In this document: positions 54,276 to 63,612 of the stretch, piece after piece | Layout: the number at the start of each line of letters is the position of its first letter | Numbering within the stretch: position 1 is the stretch's first letter | NCBI RefSeq assembly: GCF_029955155.1 | Contig: NZ_JAPNOZ010000009.1 | Span: 77,273-141,272 of the forward strand | Origin: Psychrobacillus sp. NEAU-3TGS | GTDB taxonomy: Bacteria; Bacillota; Bacilli; Bacillales_A; Planococcaceae | Direction of reading: 5' to 3' | DNA length: 64,000 bases | Program-made: the position numbers and the translations under genes | Notes under the pieces: generated by a model | Databases searched by the model: none | The model's input: the letters and a program-made list of their open reading frames with translations, nothing else | What the model was told of the DNA's origin: nothing

Positions 54276-55337
54276 TTGAACGAATTATATAAAACACAAG
54301 TTAGAAATGCTTTAGTATCCTGGTTTTTAGAAGAAAAACGTGATTTGCCGTGGAGGAAGACAAAAGATCCATACAAAATTTGGGTGTCTGAAGTGATGCT
54401 TCAACAAACAAAAGTGGATACTGTTATACCTTATTATGAAAGATTTATCGCAAAATATCCTTCCCTTGAATCACTTGCCCATGCAAAAGAAGAAGAATTA
54501 CTGAAGGAATGGGAAGGACTTGGCTATTATTCGCGGGCACGTAATTTACAAGCAGGTGTTAGAGAAGTCGTCGAATCATATGGAAGTGTCGTTCCAAATA
54601 CGCGAAAAGAAATATCTGCTTTAAAAGGAGTTGGACCTTATACTGCTGGAGCAGTTCTTAGTATTGCATACGGAGTTCCGGAGCATGCAGTAGACGGGAA
54701 CGTCATGCGAGTACTTTCTCGTCTTTTATTGATAAAAGAAGATATAGCAAAGCCTAAAACGAAGAAAATATTTGAAGAAGCAGTAATGGAGTTAATCGAT
54801 GAGGACAATCCTTCTGCATTCAACCAAGGATTAATGGAACTTGGAGCGGTAATTTGTACACCGACGAAACCAAAGTGTTTACTTTGTCCTGTACGAGAAT
54901 ATTGCACAGCATTTTTTGAAGGTATGCAAGATCAATTACCGATTAAAACGATTAATAAGAAAACAAAAGTACACAAAATGAAAGCAGTTATTATTAAGGA
55001 TGAGCAAGGTCGAGTCTTATTAGAAAAGCGACCTTCAAAAGGATTACTCGCAAATATGTGGCAATTTCCAATGGTAGAGCTTCCAACTGCAACACATACT
55101 ATAGAAGAAGTAATCGAACATGATTATGGAATAGAAATTGTAAGAGGCGAAGAATTAATAGCGTTCAAACATGTCTTTTCTCATTTAGTATGGGAAATGG
55201 AAAGCTTTGAAGGAAAGCTGCAATTAGAAAAGGAGCTTCCAACAGCATGCAAATGGTTCACTATAGATGAGATTGCCAATCAACCAATGCCAGTACCAAT
55301 ATTAAAAATATGGAATGCATGGAAGGAAAAGAATTAA
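54276..55337 (+). CDS. mutY: A/G-specific adenine DNA glycosylase MutY
   Basis: A 353-residue repair enzyme that removes adenine opposite 8-oxoguanine. HhH-GPD domain: WVSEVMLQQTKVDTVIPYYE with the catalytic glutamate, LKGVGPYTAGAVLSIAYG, and the aspartate in HAVDGNVMRV. The Fe-S cysteines are in CTPTKPKCLLCPVREYC. The C-terminal Nudix-like domain (about 240-345) recognises 8-oxoG. The start is TTG 54276 after AAGGAAGG; ATG 54246 lies upstream of that site. Matches yfhQ of B. subtilis by position. Confidence 0.93.
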   Translation: MNELYKTQVRNALVSWFLEEKRDLPWRKTKDPYKIWVSEVMLQQTKVDTVIPYYERFIAKYPSLESLAHAKEEELLKEWEGLGYYSRARNLQAGVREVVESYGSVVPNTRKEISALKGVGPYTAGAVLSIAYGVPEHAVDGNVMRVLSRLLLIKEDIAKPKTKKIFEEAVMELIDEDNPSAFNQGLMELGAVICTPTKPKCLLCPVREYCTAFFEGMQDQLPIKTINKKTKVHKMKAVIIKDEQGRVLLEKRPSKGLLANMWQFPMVELPTATHTIEEVIEHDYGIEIVRGEELIAFKHVFSHLVWEMESFEGKLQLEKELPTACKWFTIDEIANQPMPVPILKIWNAWKEKN

Positions 55338-55347
55338 TTTTTAAAAT

Positions 55348-55376
55348 GCATATATCTCTTTAAAGTGCGCAAGATA
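55348..55376 (+). promoter_or_regulatory. Sigma-G promoter candidate for sspE
   Basis: GCATA (55348-55352), a 17-base spacer and CAAGATA (55370-55376) agree with the forespore consensus GHATR-N17-18-CATnnTA except for one base. The leader to the ribosome site would be very short. Confidence 0.45.
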
Positions 55377-55399
55377 CTTGTGTACCGGAGGTGAAATCC

Positions 55400-55618
55400 A
55401 TGACAAAGAAAAACAACGCTTCAGAAACGAATGTACAAGAAGTAAGAGAACAAAACCGCCAATCTCAAAGCGGTCAGTCTCAGAATAAATTCAAAACCCC
55501 TGAATTTGCTTCTGAAACTGATGTTCAAGAGGTAAGAGAACAAAACCGTCAAGCTGAGATGAGAAAACAACAAGCTAGCGGTAAACAAGCAGGTAGTTCT
55601 TATAACCAAACAAAATAA
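55400..55618 (+). CDS. sspE: Gamma-type small acid-soluble spore protein
   Basis: A 72-residue, Q/N/K-rich protein with two repeats of the gamma-SASP type: SETNVQEVREQNRQSQ and SETDVQEVREQNRQAEMRKQ. It is a forespore amino-acid reserve degraded on germination by the GPR protease family or after it. The start is ATG 55400, six bases after GGAGGTG. A terminator follows. Its location next to ygaC-ygaD is also that of sspE in B. subtilis. Confidence 0.93.
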   Translation: MTKKNNASETNVQEVREQNRQSQSGQSQNKFKTPEFASETDVQEVREQNRQAEMRKQQASGKQAGSSYNQTK

Positions 55619-55634
55619 CTACATGGATTCACCA

Positions 55635-55671
55635 AAAATCAGCGAAGGCATTTTGCCTTCGTTGATTTTTT
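55635..55671 (+). terminator. Intrinsic terminator of sspE
   Basis: AAAATCAGCGAAGGCA (55635-55650) and TGCCTTCGTTGATTTTTT (55654-55671), one mismatch, three-base loop. Confidence 0.88.
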
Positions 55672-55740
55672 ATTGTGGTTACGGTCGCTTTCACTCCGCT
55701 GCGGGGTCACACCTGAACCGCTGTTCCCATTGGAGTATCT

Positions 55741-55970
55741 TGATTAGCTTTGTCGTACAAGCATGTTGTTTCGTATTAAATGGAATTGGACTCTAGCAAA
55801 TATACACTAAGCACTTTTGCAGAATACGAAGGTTTTGTATTAGATTTTTTAAAGTAATTATTAAATAATAATCCATCATTATTAGCGTCTACTCCAAGCA
55901 TCTTGTTTGATGAAATCTGGTTGCTCTCAGACTTCCGCTAGTTGCTCTTAATCGCCATTTGGTTACTTTA
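55741..55970 (+). repeat. Degenerate 21-bp-period repeats, copy 3
   Basis: The gap 55672-56215 holds no gene. At 55745-55775 there is a weak TTTGTCG-type unit pair. At 55891-55966 the boundary ACTCCAAGCATCTTGTTT leads into GGTTGC, AGTTGC and GGTTAC at 55919, 55940 and 55961, exactly 21 apart. Compared with copy 2 at 36617-36757, the order and boundary are the same on the opposite strand. A GC-rich stretch at 55679-55740 may be a worn remnant of the MITE-like element. Confidence 0.55.
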
Positions 55971-56215
55971 GGCAATTACTTCAACACATTATCTCTATTA
56001 TGTCCGGTATTGAATTCATTGCTCCTATGCAGATATATAACCCCTGGAGAGAAAATCCAGTGGTCATTTACCAGCGCTTGGTAGGAACCTTTAGAAAAAT
56101 ACATACACTGTAAAGACCGCTTATGATTTTTTACTATAGTTTTTGGGTATGGATTGTTATAATGATTAAATAAGTATATAAACTTGATTTTTACGCTTGT
56201 CGAAAAGGTGGCTAA

Positions 56216-56758
56216 ATGATGGCGATTCCAACAGAAGGAGAAATGATACAAATTCACAGCTACAAACATAACGGCAGTATCCACCGTGTCTGGCAGGAAA
56301 CAATGGTACTAAAGGGCACCAAGAATATTGTGATAGGAGCAAATGAACGAACACTTGTCATCGAGGCGGATGGTCGCACTTGGGTTACAAGAGAACCTTC
56401 TATTTGCTACTTTCATGCGGAGCATTGGTTTAACATTATTTGTATGTTACGAGAAGATGGTGTATACTATTACATCAATATGAGTTCGCCTTTTGTTTAT
56501 AGTGATGGGCGTTTAAAGTATATTGATTATGATTTAGACGTAAAGGTTTTTCCAGACATGACCTATACAATTCTAGATGAAGATGAATACGCACAACATA
56601 AAAAAGAAATGATGTATCCTAAAGAAATGGATGTTATTCTTGAACGAAATATAGAAAAACTCATTTCTTGGATCAAGCAAAGAAGGGGTCCTTTTGCTCC
56701 AGATTTTATCGAGGCATGGACGAATCGTTATCATTTTTATAAACAGCTAAATGAGTAG
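56216..56758 (+). CDS. ygaC: Nucleoside tri/diphosphatase, DUF402 (YgaC)
   Basis: A 180-residue protein of the UPF0374/Ntdp family. The DUF402 core is seen in [20 protein letters not shown] and [20 protein letters not shown], where aspartates bind metal. Staphylococcal Ntdp hydrolyses nucleoside tri- and diphosphates. The ATG at 56216 (followed by a second ATG) has AAGGTGG upstream. It precedes the ABC transporter gene with a terminator between, as ygaC-ygaD in B. subtilis. Confidence 0.9.
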   Translation: MMAIPTEGEMIQIHSYKHNGSIHRVWQETMVLKGTKNIVIGANERTLVIEADGRTWVTREPSICYFHAEHWFNIICMLREDGVYYYINMSSPFVYSDGRLKYIDYDLDVKVFPDMTYTILDEDEYAQHKKEMMYPKEMDVILERNIEKLISWIKQRRGPFAPDFIEAWTNRYHFYKQLNE

Positions 56759-56760
56759 AC

Positions 56761-56794
56761 GAAAAACCTGTTGAATACAAACAACAGGTTTTTC
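56761..56794 (+). terminator. Intrinsic terminator of ygaC
   Basis: AAAAACCTGTTG (56762-56773) and CAACAGGTTTTT (56782-56793), perfect stem with T-rich tail. Confidence 0.88.
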
Positions 56795-56816
56795 AATTTT
56801 AGAAAGGAGTCATTAA

Positions 56817-58565
56817 ATGGGATCACTAAAACGGTATATGCAATTTGTTAAACCGTATAACTTTCAAATATTTATAACGCTTGTTATTGGTATTATCAAG
56901 TTCGCCATACCATTGTTTATACCGATTCTTATCAAAATCGTTATCGACGATATTATTGGTGCAAAAACACTTACAGCAGACGAAAAAATCCAACAATTAG
57001 TATATTGGCTAGGAGGGACTGCGTTAGTATTTTTAATCGTTCGTCCTCCGATTGAGTATTATAGACAATATTTAGCTCAATTAGTAAGCAATAAAATACT
57101 TTATGATATTCGTCAAAAACTGTATAGCCATCTTCAAAAGCTAGGCTTAAAATACTACAGTAATACACGTGCCGGAGAAGTTATTTCCAGGGTAATAAAT
57201 GACGTAGAGCAAACAAAAAACTTTGTCATAATCGGACTAATGAATGTATGGCTGGATTTAGCGACTATTTTAATCGCAATTGGAATCATGCTTACGATGA
57301 ACGTGAAGTTAACACTGGTTACTTTACTTGCATTCCCTTTCTATGCATTCAGTGTGAAGTACTTTTTTGGAAGACTTCGCGACTTAACGAGAAAACGTTC
57401 GCAAGCTCTAGCTGGGGTTCAAAGTTATCTACATGAACGTGTACAAGGTATGAGTATTATTAAAACTTTTACATTAGAAAAGCATGAACAGAAACTATTT
57501 AATGATGCTAATGGAGAGTTTTTAGATAAAGCCGTTGACCAGACCGTTTGGAACGCGAAGGCATTCGCAGTAGTTAACACGATAACGGATATTGCACCTT
57601 TACTCGTTATAGCCTACGCAGGGTATGAAGCGATTAATGGAAGATTGTCAGTCGGAACGATGGCTGCATTTGTAGCTTATATTGAACGTTTATACAGTCC
57701 TCTCAGACGTTTAGTCAATTCTTCTACCACCTTAACGCAGTCTTTTGCTTCTATGGATCGGGTCTTTGAATTGATGGATGAAGAATATGATATTGTCGAT
57801 AATAAAGGTGCTTCCACATTAGAGAAAATTACTGGTGAAGTTACTTTTTCAAATGTGTCATTCCAATATGAAAAAGACGGAAATACAATATTAAATAATG
57901 TGGATTTTCACGTTAAAGCAGGAGAGACGGTAGCATTCGTTGGAATGAGTGGTGGTGGTAAATCTACTATTATTAGTTTGATACCAAGGTTTTATGATGT
58001 AACAGATGGAAGTGTTCGGGTTGATGGAAACGATATTCGTGACGTTACGGTAGAATCATTAAGAAAGCAAATAGGTATTGTGTTGCAGGATAATATTTTA
58101 TTTAGTGATTCAGTTAAATCGAATATATTAATGGGTAATCCTGATGCGACAGATGAAGAAGTGATAGAAGCGGCAAAAGCGGCGAATGCGCATGATTTCA
58201 TCATGGAGTTACCTGAAGGATACGAGACAAAAGTAGGAGAACGTGGCGTGAAGCTTTCAGGTGGACAAAAACAACGTGTAGCTATAGCTAGAGTATTTTT
58301 GAAAAATCCTACGATTTTAATTCTAGACGAAGCAACTTCAGCATTAGATTTAGAAAGTGAATCATTAATACAGGATTCATTAGAACGTTTAGCGTCGAAT
58401 CGTACAACTATAATTGTTGCACACAGACTTTCAACGATTACGCATGCTGATAATATCTTCGTAATTGAAAACGGTCAGGTAGTCGAAAATGGAAACCATG
58501 CACAATTAATGAATCAAAAAAATGTATACTATAATTTATTTCAAATACAACAATTAGATAATTAG
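56817..58565 (+). CDS. ygaD: ABC transporter, fused permease and ATPase (YgaD)
   Basis: A 582-residue half-transporter of the MsbA/LmrA exporter type. Six membrane segments (about residues 15-310) precede the ATPase: Walker [11 protein letters not shown] loop IGIVLQDN, signature LSGGQKQR, Walker [13 protein letters not shown] and the H loop VAHRLSTI. It should work as a homodimer exporting lipids or drugs. B. subtilis YgaD is the positional counterpart. Ribosome site AAAGGAG precedes ATG 56817. Confidence 0.9.
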   Translation: MGSLKRYMQFVKPYNFQIFITLVIGIIKFAIPLFIPILIKIVIDDIIGAKTLTADEKIQQLVYWLGGTALVFLIVRPPIEYYRQYLAQLVSNKILYDIRQKLYSHLQKLGLKYYSNTRAGEVISRVINDVEQTKNFVIIGLMNVWLDLATILIAIGIMLTMNVKLTLVTLLAFPFYAFSVKYFFGRLRDLTRKRSQALAGVQSYLHERVQGMSIIKTFTLEKHEQKLFNDANGEFLDKAVDQTVWNAKAFAVVNTITDIAPLLVIAYAGYEAINGRLSVGTMAAFVAYIERLYSPLRRLVNSSTTLTQSFASMDRVFELMDEEYDIVDNKGASTLEKITGEVTFSNVSFQYEKDGNTILNNVDFHVKAGETVAFVGMSGGGKSTIISLIPRFYDVTDGSVRVDGNDIRDVTVESLRKQIGIVLQDNILFSDSVKSNILMGNPDATDEEVIEAAKAANAHDFIMELPEGYETKVGERGVKLSGGQKQRVAIARVFLKNPTILILDEATSALDLESESLIQDSLERLASNRTTIIVAHRLSTITHADNIFVIENGQVVENGNHAQLMNQKNVYYNLFQIQQLDN

Positions 58566-58570
58566 TAAAT

Positions 58571-58603
58571 GCCCTATAAGTTACGCGCTTATAGGGCTTT
58601 TTA
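58571..58603 (+). terminator. Intrinsic terminator of ygaD
   Basis: GCCCTATAAG (58571-58580) and CTTATAGGGC (58588-58597), followed by T5. Confidence 0.88.
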
Positions 58604-58786
58604 TAAGCAAAAATTTATTTGCTAAGAGTGAGCGTCTATCTTACAGAGTGGCATGATATCACTCTTGTAGCCTGTAATCCAATAAGTATTATATTGATAA
58701 ATTTATGGGATAATTGAATGAGTATTCATTTATATGAATAAAATTACTAAAACAAATGGAAGTTACATTTTAAGTGAAGAAATAAC

Positions 58787-58830
58787 AGTTTTCAGAAAAG
58801 TATTGCATATAAGGTTAATATGTGTAAAAT
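58787..58830 (+). promoter_or_regulatory. CodY box and sigma-A promoter of the app operon
   Basis: AGTTTTCAGAAAAGT (58787-58801) matches the CodY consensus AATTTTCWGAAAATT at 13 of 15 positions. TTGCAT (58803-58808), 16-base spacer and TAAAAT (58825-58830) follow at once. CodY bound there would touch the -35. The rest of the gap 58604-58891 shows nothing further. Confidence 0.7.
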
Positions 58831-58891
58831 ATTAATATAGCTTATTAATTTATAGAAAATTATAAATTGCACAAAAACAAAGGGGTGCGTT

Positions 58892-59911
58892 ATGGCAGAG
58901 CGTGAAATCATTTTAGAAGTGAAAGATCTCCAAACTTCTTTTTTCACAGATGACGGTGTCATTCCGTCAGTGGACCATGTAGATTTTCACGTAAAAGAAG
59001 GGGAGATACTTGGAATAGTCGGAGAGTCTGGCTGTGGTAAAAGTGTTACGTCGCTTTCTATAATGGGTCTAGTTCCAAGTCCACCAGGGAAAATTACAAG
59101 TGGCCAAATTTTATTTAAAGGGAAAGATTTAACGAAGTTCTCGGAGAAAGAAATGCGAAAGGTACGAGGAAATGATGTAGCGATGATTTTCCAAGAACCG
59201 ATGACGTCTTTAAATCCTTTATTTACAATTGGTAACCAACTAGTGGAAGCGATTACACTACATAAAAAAGACTGGAATAAAAAACAAGCGAAGGCAAGAG
59301 CGGTTGAAATGTTGAAGCTAGTTGGTTTACCTAGAGCGGAAGAATTGATGAAGGATTACCCTCATCAGCTCTCAGGGGGTATGAGGCAACGAGTAATGAT
59401 TGCGATGGCACTCGTTTGTGATCCAAAGGTTCTTATTGCTGATGAACCTACAACAGCACTAGATGTCACAATACAAGCTCAAATTTTAAAACTCATGCGT
59501 GAATTGAATGAAAGATTGAAAACAGCAGTTATTATGATTACCCATGATTTAGGAGTTGTAGCGGAAACTTGCGAGCGTGTAGTCGTTATGTACGCTGGAA
59601 AAGTAGTAGAAGAGGGAACAGTCGATACAATATTCCGTAATCCACAACATCCTTATACAAAGGGATTAATCGCGTCTGTACCTGATATGCGCCATAAAAA
59701 GCAACGTTTGTATTCTATTCCTGGTAATGTACCGAAGCCTGGGACGATAAAAAATGGCTGTCGATTTGCCGCTCGTTGTGAATCGGTTTTTGGAAGATGT
59801 ACGGAAGAAAATCCTCCATTATATGAAACATCTGCGAATCATAAAACAAGATGCTTCTTATACGATCAAAAGGAGGTAGAAGTTCATGACAAAACCGCTG
59901 CTACAAGTTGA
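58892..59911 (+). CDS. appD: Peptide ABC importer ATPase AppD/OppD type
   Basis: A 339-residue ATPase of the oligopeptide/dipeptide import family. Walker A GESGCGKS, signature LSGGMRQR, Walker B LIADEPTTALD and H loop MITHDLGVV are intact. The C-terminal extension (NGCRFAARCESVFGRC) has the conserved cysteines of OppD/DppD proteins. The gene order D-F-A-B-C in this locus is that of the B. subtilis app operon, which takes up oligopeptides. It overlaps appF by 26 bases. Confidence 0.92.
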   Translation: MAEREIILEVKDLQTSFFTDDGVIPSVDHVDFHVKEGEILGIVGESGCGKSVTSLSIMGLVPSPPGKITSGQILFKGKDLTKFSEKEMRKVRGNDVAMIFQEPMTSLNPLFTIGNQLVEAITLHKKDWNKKQAKARAVEMLKLVGLPRAEELMKDYPHQLSGGMRQRVMIAMALVCDPKVLIADEPTTALDVTIQAQILKLMRELNERLKTAVIMITHDLGVVAETCERVVVMYAGKVVEEGTVDTIFRNPQHPYTKGLIASVPDMRHKKQRLYSIPGNVPKPGTIKNGCRFAARCESVFGRCTEENPPLYETSANHKTRCFLYDQKEVEVHDKTAATS

Positions 59912-60869
59912 AGGGTTAAAAAAGTATTTTCCTATTCGTTCTGGAGTGTTAGCGAAACAATCGGGTTATGTGAAAGCGGTAGATAATGTATCTTTTCATG
60001 TAAATGAAGGGGAAACATTAGGAATCGTTGGAGAATCAGGTTGTGGGAAATCTACAACTGGTCGAATGCTTATGAGATTACTAGAACCGACAGAAGGAAA
60101 AGTAACCTTTGATGGAAAAGAATTAACGAGTATTTCCAGTACAGAAATGAGAAAAGCAAGAAGAGAAATACAAATGGTATTTCAAGATCCATATGCATCG
60201 TTGAATCCGAGACATACGGTAGAAAAAATATTAATGGAACCACTAATTGTCCATAACATCGGAAATGCAAAAAGCCGAAAAAAGAAAGTACATGAATTTC
60301 TAGAAATTGTTGGGCTAAGCAGTTATCATGCGAAAAGATATCCGCATCAATTTAGCGGTGGGCAAAGACAGCGTATTGGAATTGCAAGAGCATTAATGAC
60401 GAATCCGAAGTTAATTATTGCGGATGAACCCGTTTCTGCACTAGATGTATCGATACAAGCCCAAGTACTTAATCTTATGCAAGATTTACAGAAAGAATTA
60501 AAGCTAACCTATATATTTATTGCGCATGATTTAGGGGTGGTGCGTCATATAAGTGATCGAGTTGGCGTTATGTACTTAGGAAGAATGGCGGAACTTGCTA
60601 CAAGTGAATCATTATATGAAGAGCCTCTACATCCATATACGAAGGCATTACTTTCTGCAGTACCGGTTCCTGATCCGGAACATAAAAGGGAGCAGATAAT
60701 ATTAGAAGGAGACATTCCAAGTCCTTCAAATCCGCCTAGTGGTTGTACATTCCATACGAGATGTCCGTTTAAGATGGAAGCTTGTACATCTATCGTACCT
60801 AAGCTAGAAGAAGTGAAACCTGGTCATTTTGTTGCCTGCCATTTATATAATGAGCAAGTGCAGCATTGA
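59886..60869 (+). CDS. appF: Peptide ABC importer ATPase AppF/OppF type
   Basis: A 327-residue partner ATPase. The N-terminal [20 protein letters not shown] is typical of OppF/AppF. Walker [10 protein letters not shown], signature FSGGQRQR, Walker [14 protein letters not shown] loop IAHDLGVV and the C-terminal cysteine block [16 protein letters not shown] follow. It forms the heterodimer with the gene before. ATG 59886 lies inside appD with its own AAAGGAGG site. Confidence 0.92.
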   Translation: MTKPLLQVEGLKKYFPIRSGVLAKQSGYVKAVDNVSFHVNEGETLGIVGESGCGKSTTGRMLMRLLEPTEGKVTFDGKELTSISSTEMRKARREIQMVFQDPYASLNPRHTVEKILMEPLIVHNIGNAKSRKKKVHEFLEIVGLSSYHAKRYPHQFSGGQRQRIGIARALMTNPKLIIADEPVSALDVSIQAQVLNLMQDLQKELKLTYIFIAHDLGVVRHISDRVGVMYLGRMAELATSESLYEEPLHPYTKALLSAVPVPDPEHKREQIILEGDIPSPSNPPSGCTFHTRCPFKMEACTSIVPKLEEVKPGHFVACHLYNEQVQH

Positions 60870-60893
60870 TAATATATTTACGGAGGGGTTAAT

Positions 60894-62522
60894 TTGGGAA
60901 AAAAGAGAATTTGGTCATTTTTACTTCTGATGTTAGTTGCACTAAGTGTAGTACTTGCTGCATGTAACTCATCAGAAAGTGGCACAGAGAAAGAGAATGA
61001 GGGTACAAAGGATAATGGTTCTACATCTACAGGTGATAAAGTGCTTGTCTTCGGACGAGGAGGAGATTCTACTTCATTAGACCCTTCTACTGTAACTGAG
61101 GGAGAATCATTTAAAGTTACAAAAAACATCTATGAAACTTTATTAAACTTTGGAGAACAAGATACGACAATCCATGAAGGTTTAGCAACAAAATGGGAAC
61201 CATCAGAGGATGGACTAACGTATACATTTACACTTCGTGAAGGGGTTAAGTTCCATGATGGTACTGACTTCAATGCAGAAGCTGTAGTAAAAAACTTTGA
61301 ACGCTGGGCAAATGGCTCAGAAGATAAATTCCCATATTATAAATCTATGTTTGGTGGTTTTAAAGGAGAAGAAGGCCATGTAATCGAATCAGTTACTGCA
61401 GAGGGCGATTATACTGTAGTATTCAAACTTACACGAGCACAAGCGCCTTTCTTAAAAAATATCGCTATGAGTCCATTTGCAATTGCAAGTCCAACTGCAT
61501 TTGAAAAAGACGGTGAGAAATTCGGGGATAATCCAGTGGGAACTGGTCCATTTAAATTCGTTGAATGGAAACGTAATGATTCTATTACAATTGAGAAATT
61601 TGATGGTTATTGGGATGAAGCTCTTCCAAAATTAGATAAAGTTATATTCCGCTCTATTCCAGACAATTCCGCTCGTTTAAATGATTTACTTAACGGTGCA
61701 ATTGACTTAGCGGATGGTATTAACCCAGCTGATGGAACAACAGTAGAGGGAGATTCATCTTTACAATTATTTGAACGTCCGTCTATGAATGTTGGTTACT
61801 TAGGCTTAACGACTACACGTCCACCTTTTGATAACGTTAAAGTTCGACAAGCATTAAATTATGCAATAGATAAGGAAGCGATTGTAGAGGCATTCTTCGA
61901 AGGTCGCGCAGAAATAGCGAAAAACCCACTTCCATCTTCTATTAGTGGTTTCAATGATGATATAACAGGATATGAATACAATCCAGAAAAAGCAAAAGAA
62001 TTATTAGCAGAAGCTGGATTCGCAGATGGTTTTGAAATGGAATTATGGGCAATGCCTGTACCAAGACCATATATGCCAGATGGCAAAAAAGTAGCGGAAG
62101 CTATTCAAAAGAACCTAGAGGATATTGGGGTAAAAGCTGAAATCGTTTCTTATGAATGGGCTACTTATTTAGACAAAGCTAGTAAAGGTGAAGCAGATGC
62201 ATTTTTATTAGGATGGACGGGTGATAACGGAGATGCAGACAACTTTATCTACGTATTACTTGATGGAGACAACATTGGAAGCAATAACTACACATATTAT
62301 GACAACAAAGATTTACACAAAATCCTAATTGAAGCACAAACAGAAGTTGATGAAGATAAACGTAATGAATTGTATAAGCAAGCTCAAGAAATTATTTTTG
62401 AAGATGCTCCTTGGGTACCACTTGCTCACTCAACTCCATTACTTGCAGGGAAAGCGGATATAGTAGATTTCTACCCACATCCGACTGGATCTGACTTATT
62501 ATCGCAAGTCGACTTTAAGTAA
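60894..62522 (+). CDS. appA: Peptide-binding lipoprotein AppA type
   Basis: A 542-residue solute-binding protein (SBP_bac_5). The signal peptide ends in the lipobox VVLAAC (about residues 18-23), so it is anchored outside the membrane. The family motifs are VTKNIYETLLNFGE, EDGLTYTFTLREGVKFHDG near residue 100-125 and RQALNYAIDKEAIV near 315. It captures peptides for the permease. The start is TTG 60894, eight bases after CGGAGGGG. A hairpin after its stop may raise its expression over the downstream genes. Confidence 0.92.
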   Translation: MGKKRIWSFLLLMLVALSVVLAACNSSESGTEKENEGTKDNGSTSTGDKVLVFGRGGDSTSLDPSTVTEGESFKVTKNIYETLLNFGEQDTTIHEGLATKWEPSEDGLTYTFTLREGVKFHDGTDFNAEAVVKNFERWANGSEDKFPYYKSMFGGFKGEEGHVIESVTAEGDYTVVFKLTRAQAPFLKNIAMSPFAIASPTAFEKDGEKFGDNPVGTGPFKFVEWKRNDSITIEKFDGYWDEALPKLDKVIFRSIPDNSARLNDLLNGAIDLADGINPADGTTVEGDSSLQLFERPSMNVGYLGLTTTRPPFDNVKVRQALNYAIDKEAIVEAFFEGRAEIAKNPLPSSISGFNDDITGYEYNPEKAKELLAEAGFADGFEMELWAMPVPRPYMPDGKKVAEAIQKNLEDIGVKAEIVSYEWATYLDKASKGEADAFLLGWTGDNGDADNFIYVLLDGDNIGSNNYTYYDNKDLHKILIEAQTEVDEDKRNELYKQAQEIIFEDAPWVPLAHSTPLLAGKADIVDFYPHPTGSDLLSQVDFK

Positions 62523-62530
62523 TATGCTTG

Positions 62531-62565
62531 AAAGGGAGAGGTCTTCGTGATTTCTCCCTTTTCTT
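62531..62565 (+). terminator. Attenuator hairpin between appA and appB
   Basis: AAAGGGAGA (62531-62539) and TCTCCCTTT (62552-62560), followed by TCTTATTC. Such a stem after a binding-protein gene commonly gives partial termination or 3'-end protection. Confidence 0.7.
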
Positions 62566-62592
62566 ATTCAATTGGATGGAGAGGTGAAAGCA

Positions 62593-63597
62593 GTGCTTCG
62601 CTATATTGGAAAACGATTATTACAACTAATCCCAGTTTTACTTGGAATGACATTCGTTGTATTTATGATTATTAGGGCAATACCAGGAAATCCAGCCCAA
62701 GTTATATTAGGGCAGTTGGCCACGAAAGAAGCGATAGAGGCTCTAGAAATAAAGCTCGGACTGGATCAACCTTGGTACACCCAATATTTTGACTATTTGA
62801 TAGGGCTATTTCAAGGTGATTTAGGGGAATCGATGCGAACAGTTCAACCTGTAGCAAACGAGATATGGCCGTATTTAGCGGCTACATTTGAATTGGCTTT
62901 GTTTGCAGTTATTATTGCGGTAATTATCGGCGTTAATGCAGGGATTATATCCGCTTGGTTTCAAAATTCTTGGTTCGACTATTTAGCAATGGTTATCGCG
63001 TTAATTGGAGTATCTATGCCTATCTTTTGGTTAGGCTTGATGGAGCAGTGGTTATTTGGAATTGAGCTTCAATGGTTACCTACATCTGGTCGAGAAGAAG
63101 TGCGAAATCCTGTTTCAGCGATCACCAATTTGTATGTCTTAGACACTATTTTACAAGGAAGATTTGATCAGCTTGGACAAGTGTTGAAACACTTAGTGTT
63201 ACCAGGTATTGCACTTGCAACTATTCCAATGGCTATTATTGCGAGAATGACAAGGTCGAGTATGCTTGAGGTCATGCGTAGTGATTTTATTCGAACTGCA
63301 AGAGCTAAAGGGCAAAAAATGTTTTGGGTTGTATACAAACATGCTTTAAAAAATGCCATCATTCCAGTATTAACGGTTATCGGTCTTCAAATGGGACTGT
63401 TATTAGGCGGAGCGATCCTAACAGAGACAATATTTAGTTGGCCAGGCATCGGAAGATATATCTATGATGCAATTCAATACCGTGATTATCCAGTTATCCA
63501 ATCAGGTATTCTTGTTGTAGCTTTTATGTTCGTTATGATTAATTTGTTTGTAGATATATTATATGGTTTGGTTGATCCAAGGATTAAATATGACTAA
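62593..63597 (+). CDS. appB: Peptide ABC importer permease AppB/DppB type
   Basis: A 334-residue permease with six membrane segments. The N-terminus LRYIGKRLLQLIPVLLGMTF and the EAA loop (RTARAKGQKMFWVVYKHALKNA cut in two by family: EAA-type G in RAKGQ) are typical. It pairs with AppC to form the channel. The start is GTG 62593, six bases after GAGAGGTG; the TTG at 62572 is upstream of that site. AppC follows after 15 bases. Confidence 0.9.
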   Translation: MLRYIGKRLLQLIPVLLGMTFVVFMIIRAIPGNPAQVILGQLATKEAIEALEIKLGLDQPWYTQYFDYLIGLFQGDLGESMRTVQPVANEIWPYLAATFELALFAVIIAVIIGVNAGIISAWFQNSWFDYLAMVIALIGVSMPIFWLGLMEQWLFGIELQWLPTSGREEVRNPVSAITNLYVLDTILQGRFDQLGQVLKHLVLPGIALATIPMAIIARMTRSSMLEVMRSDFIRTARAKGQKMFWVVYKHALKNAIIPVLTVIGLQMGLLLGGAILTETIFSWPGIGRYIYDAIQYRDYPVIQSGILVVAFMFVMINLFVDILYGLVDPRIKYD

Positions 63598-63612
63598 AAG
63601 GGGGAAACGAAT

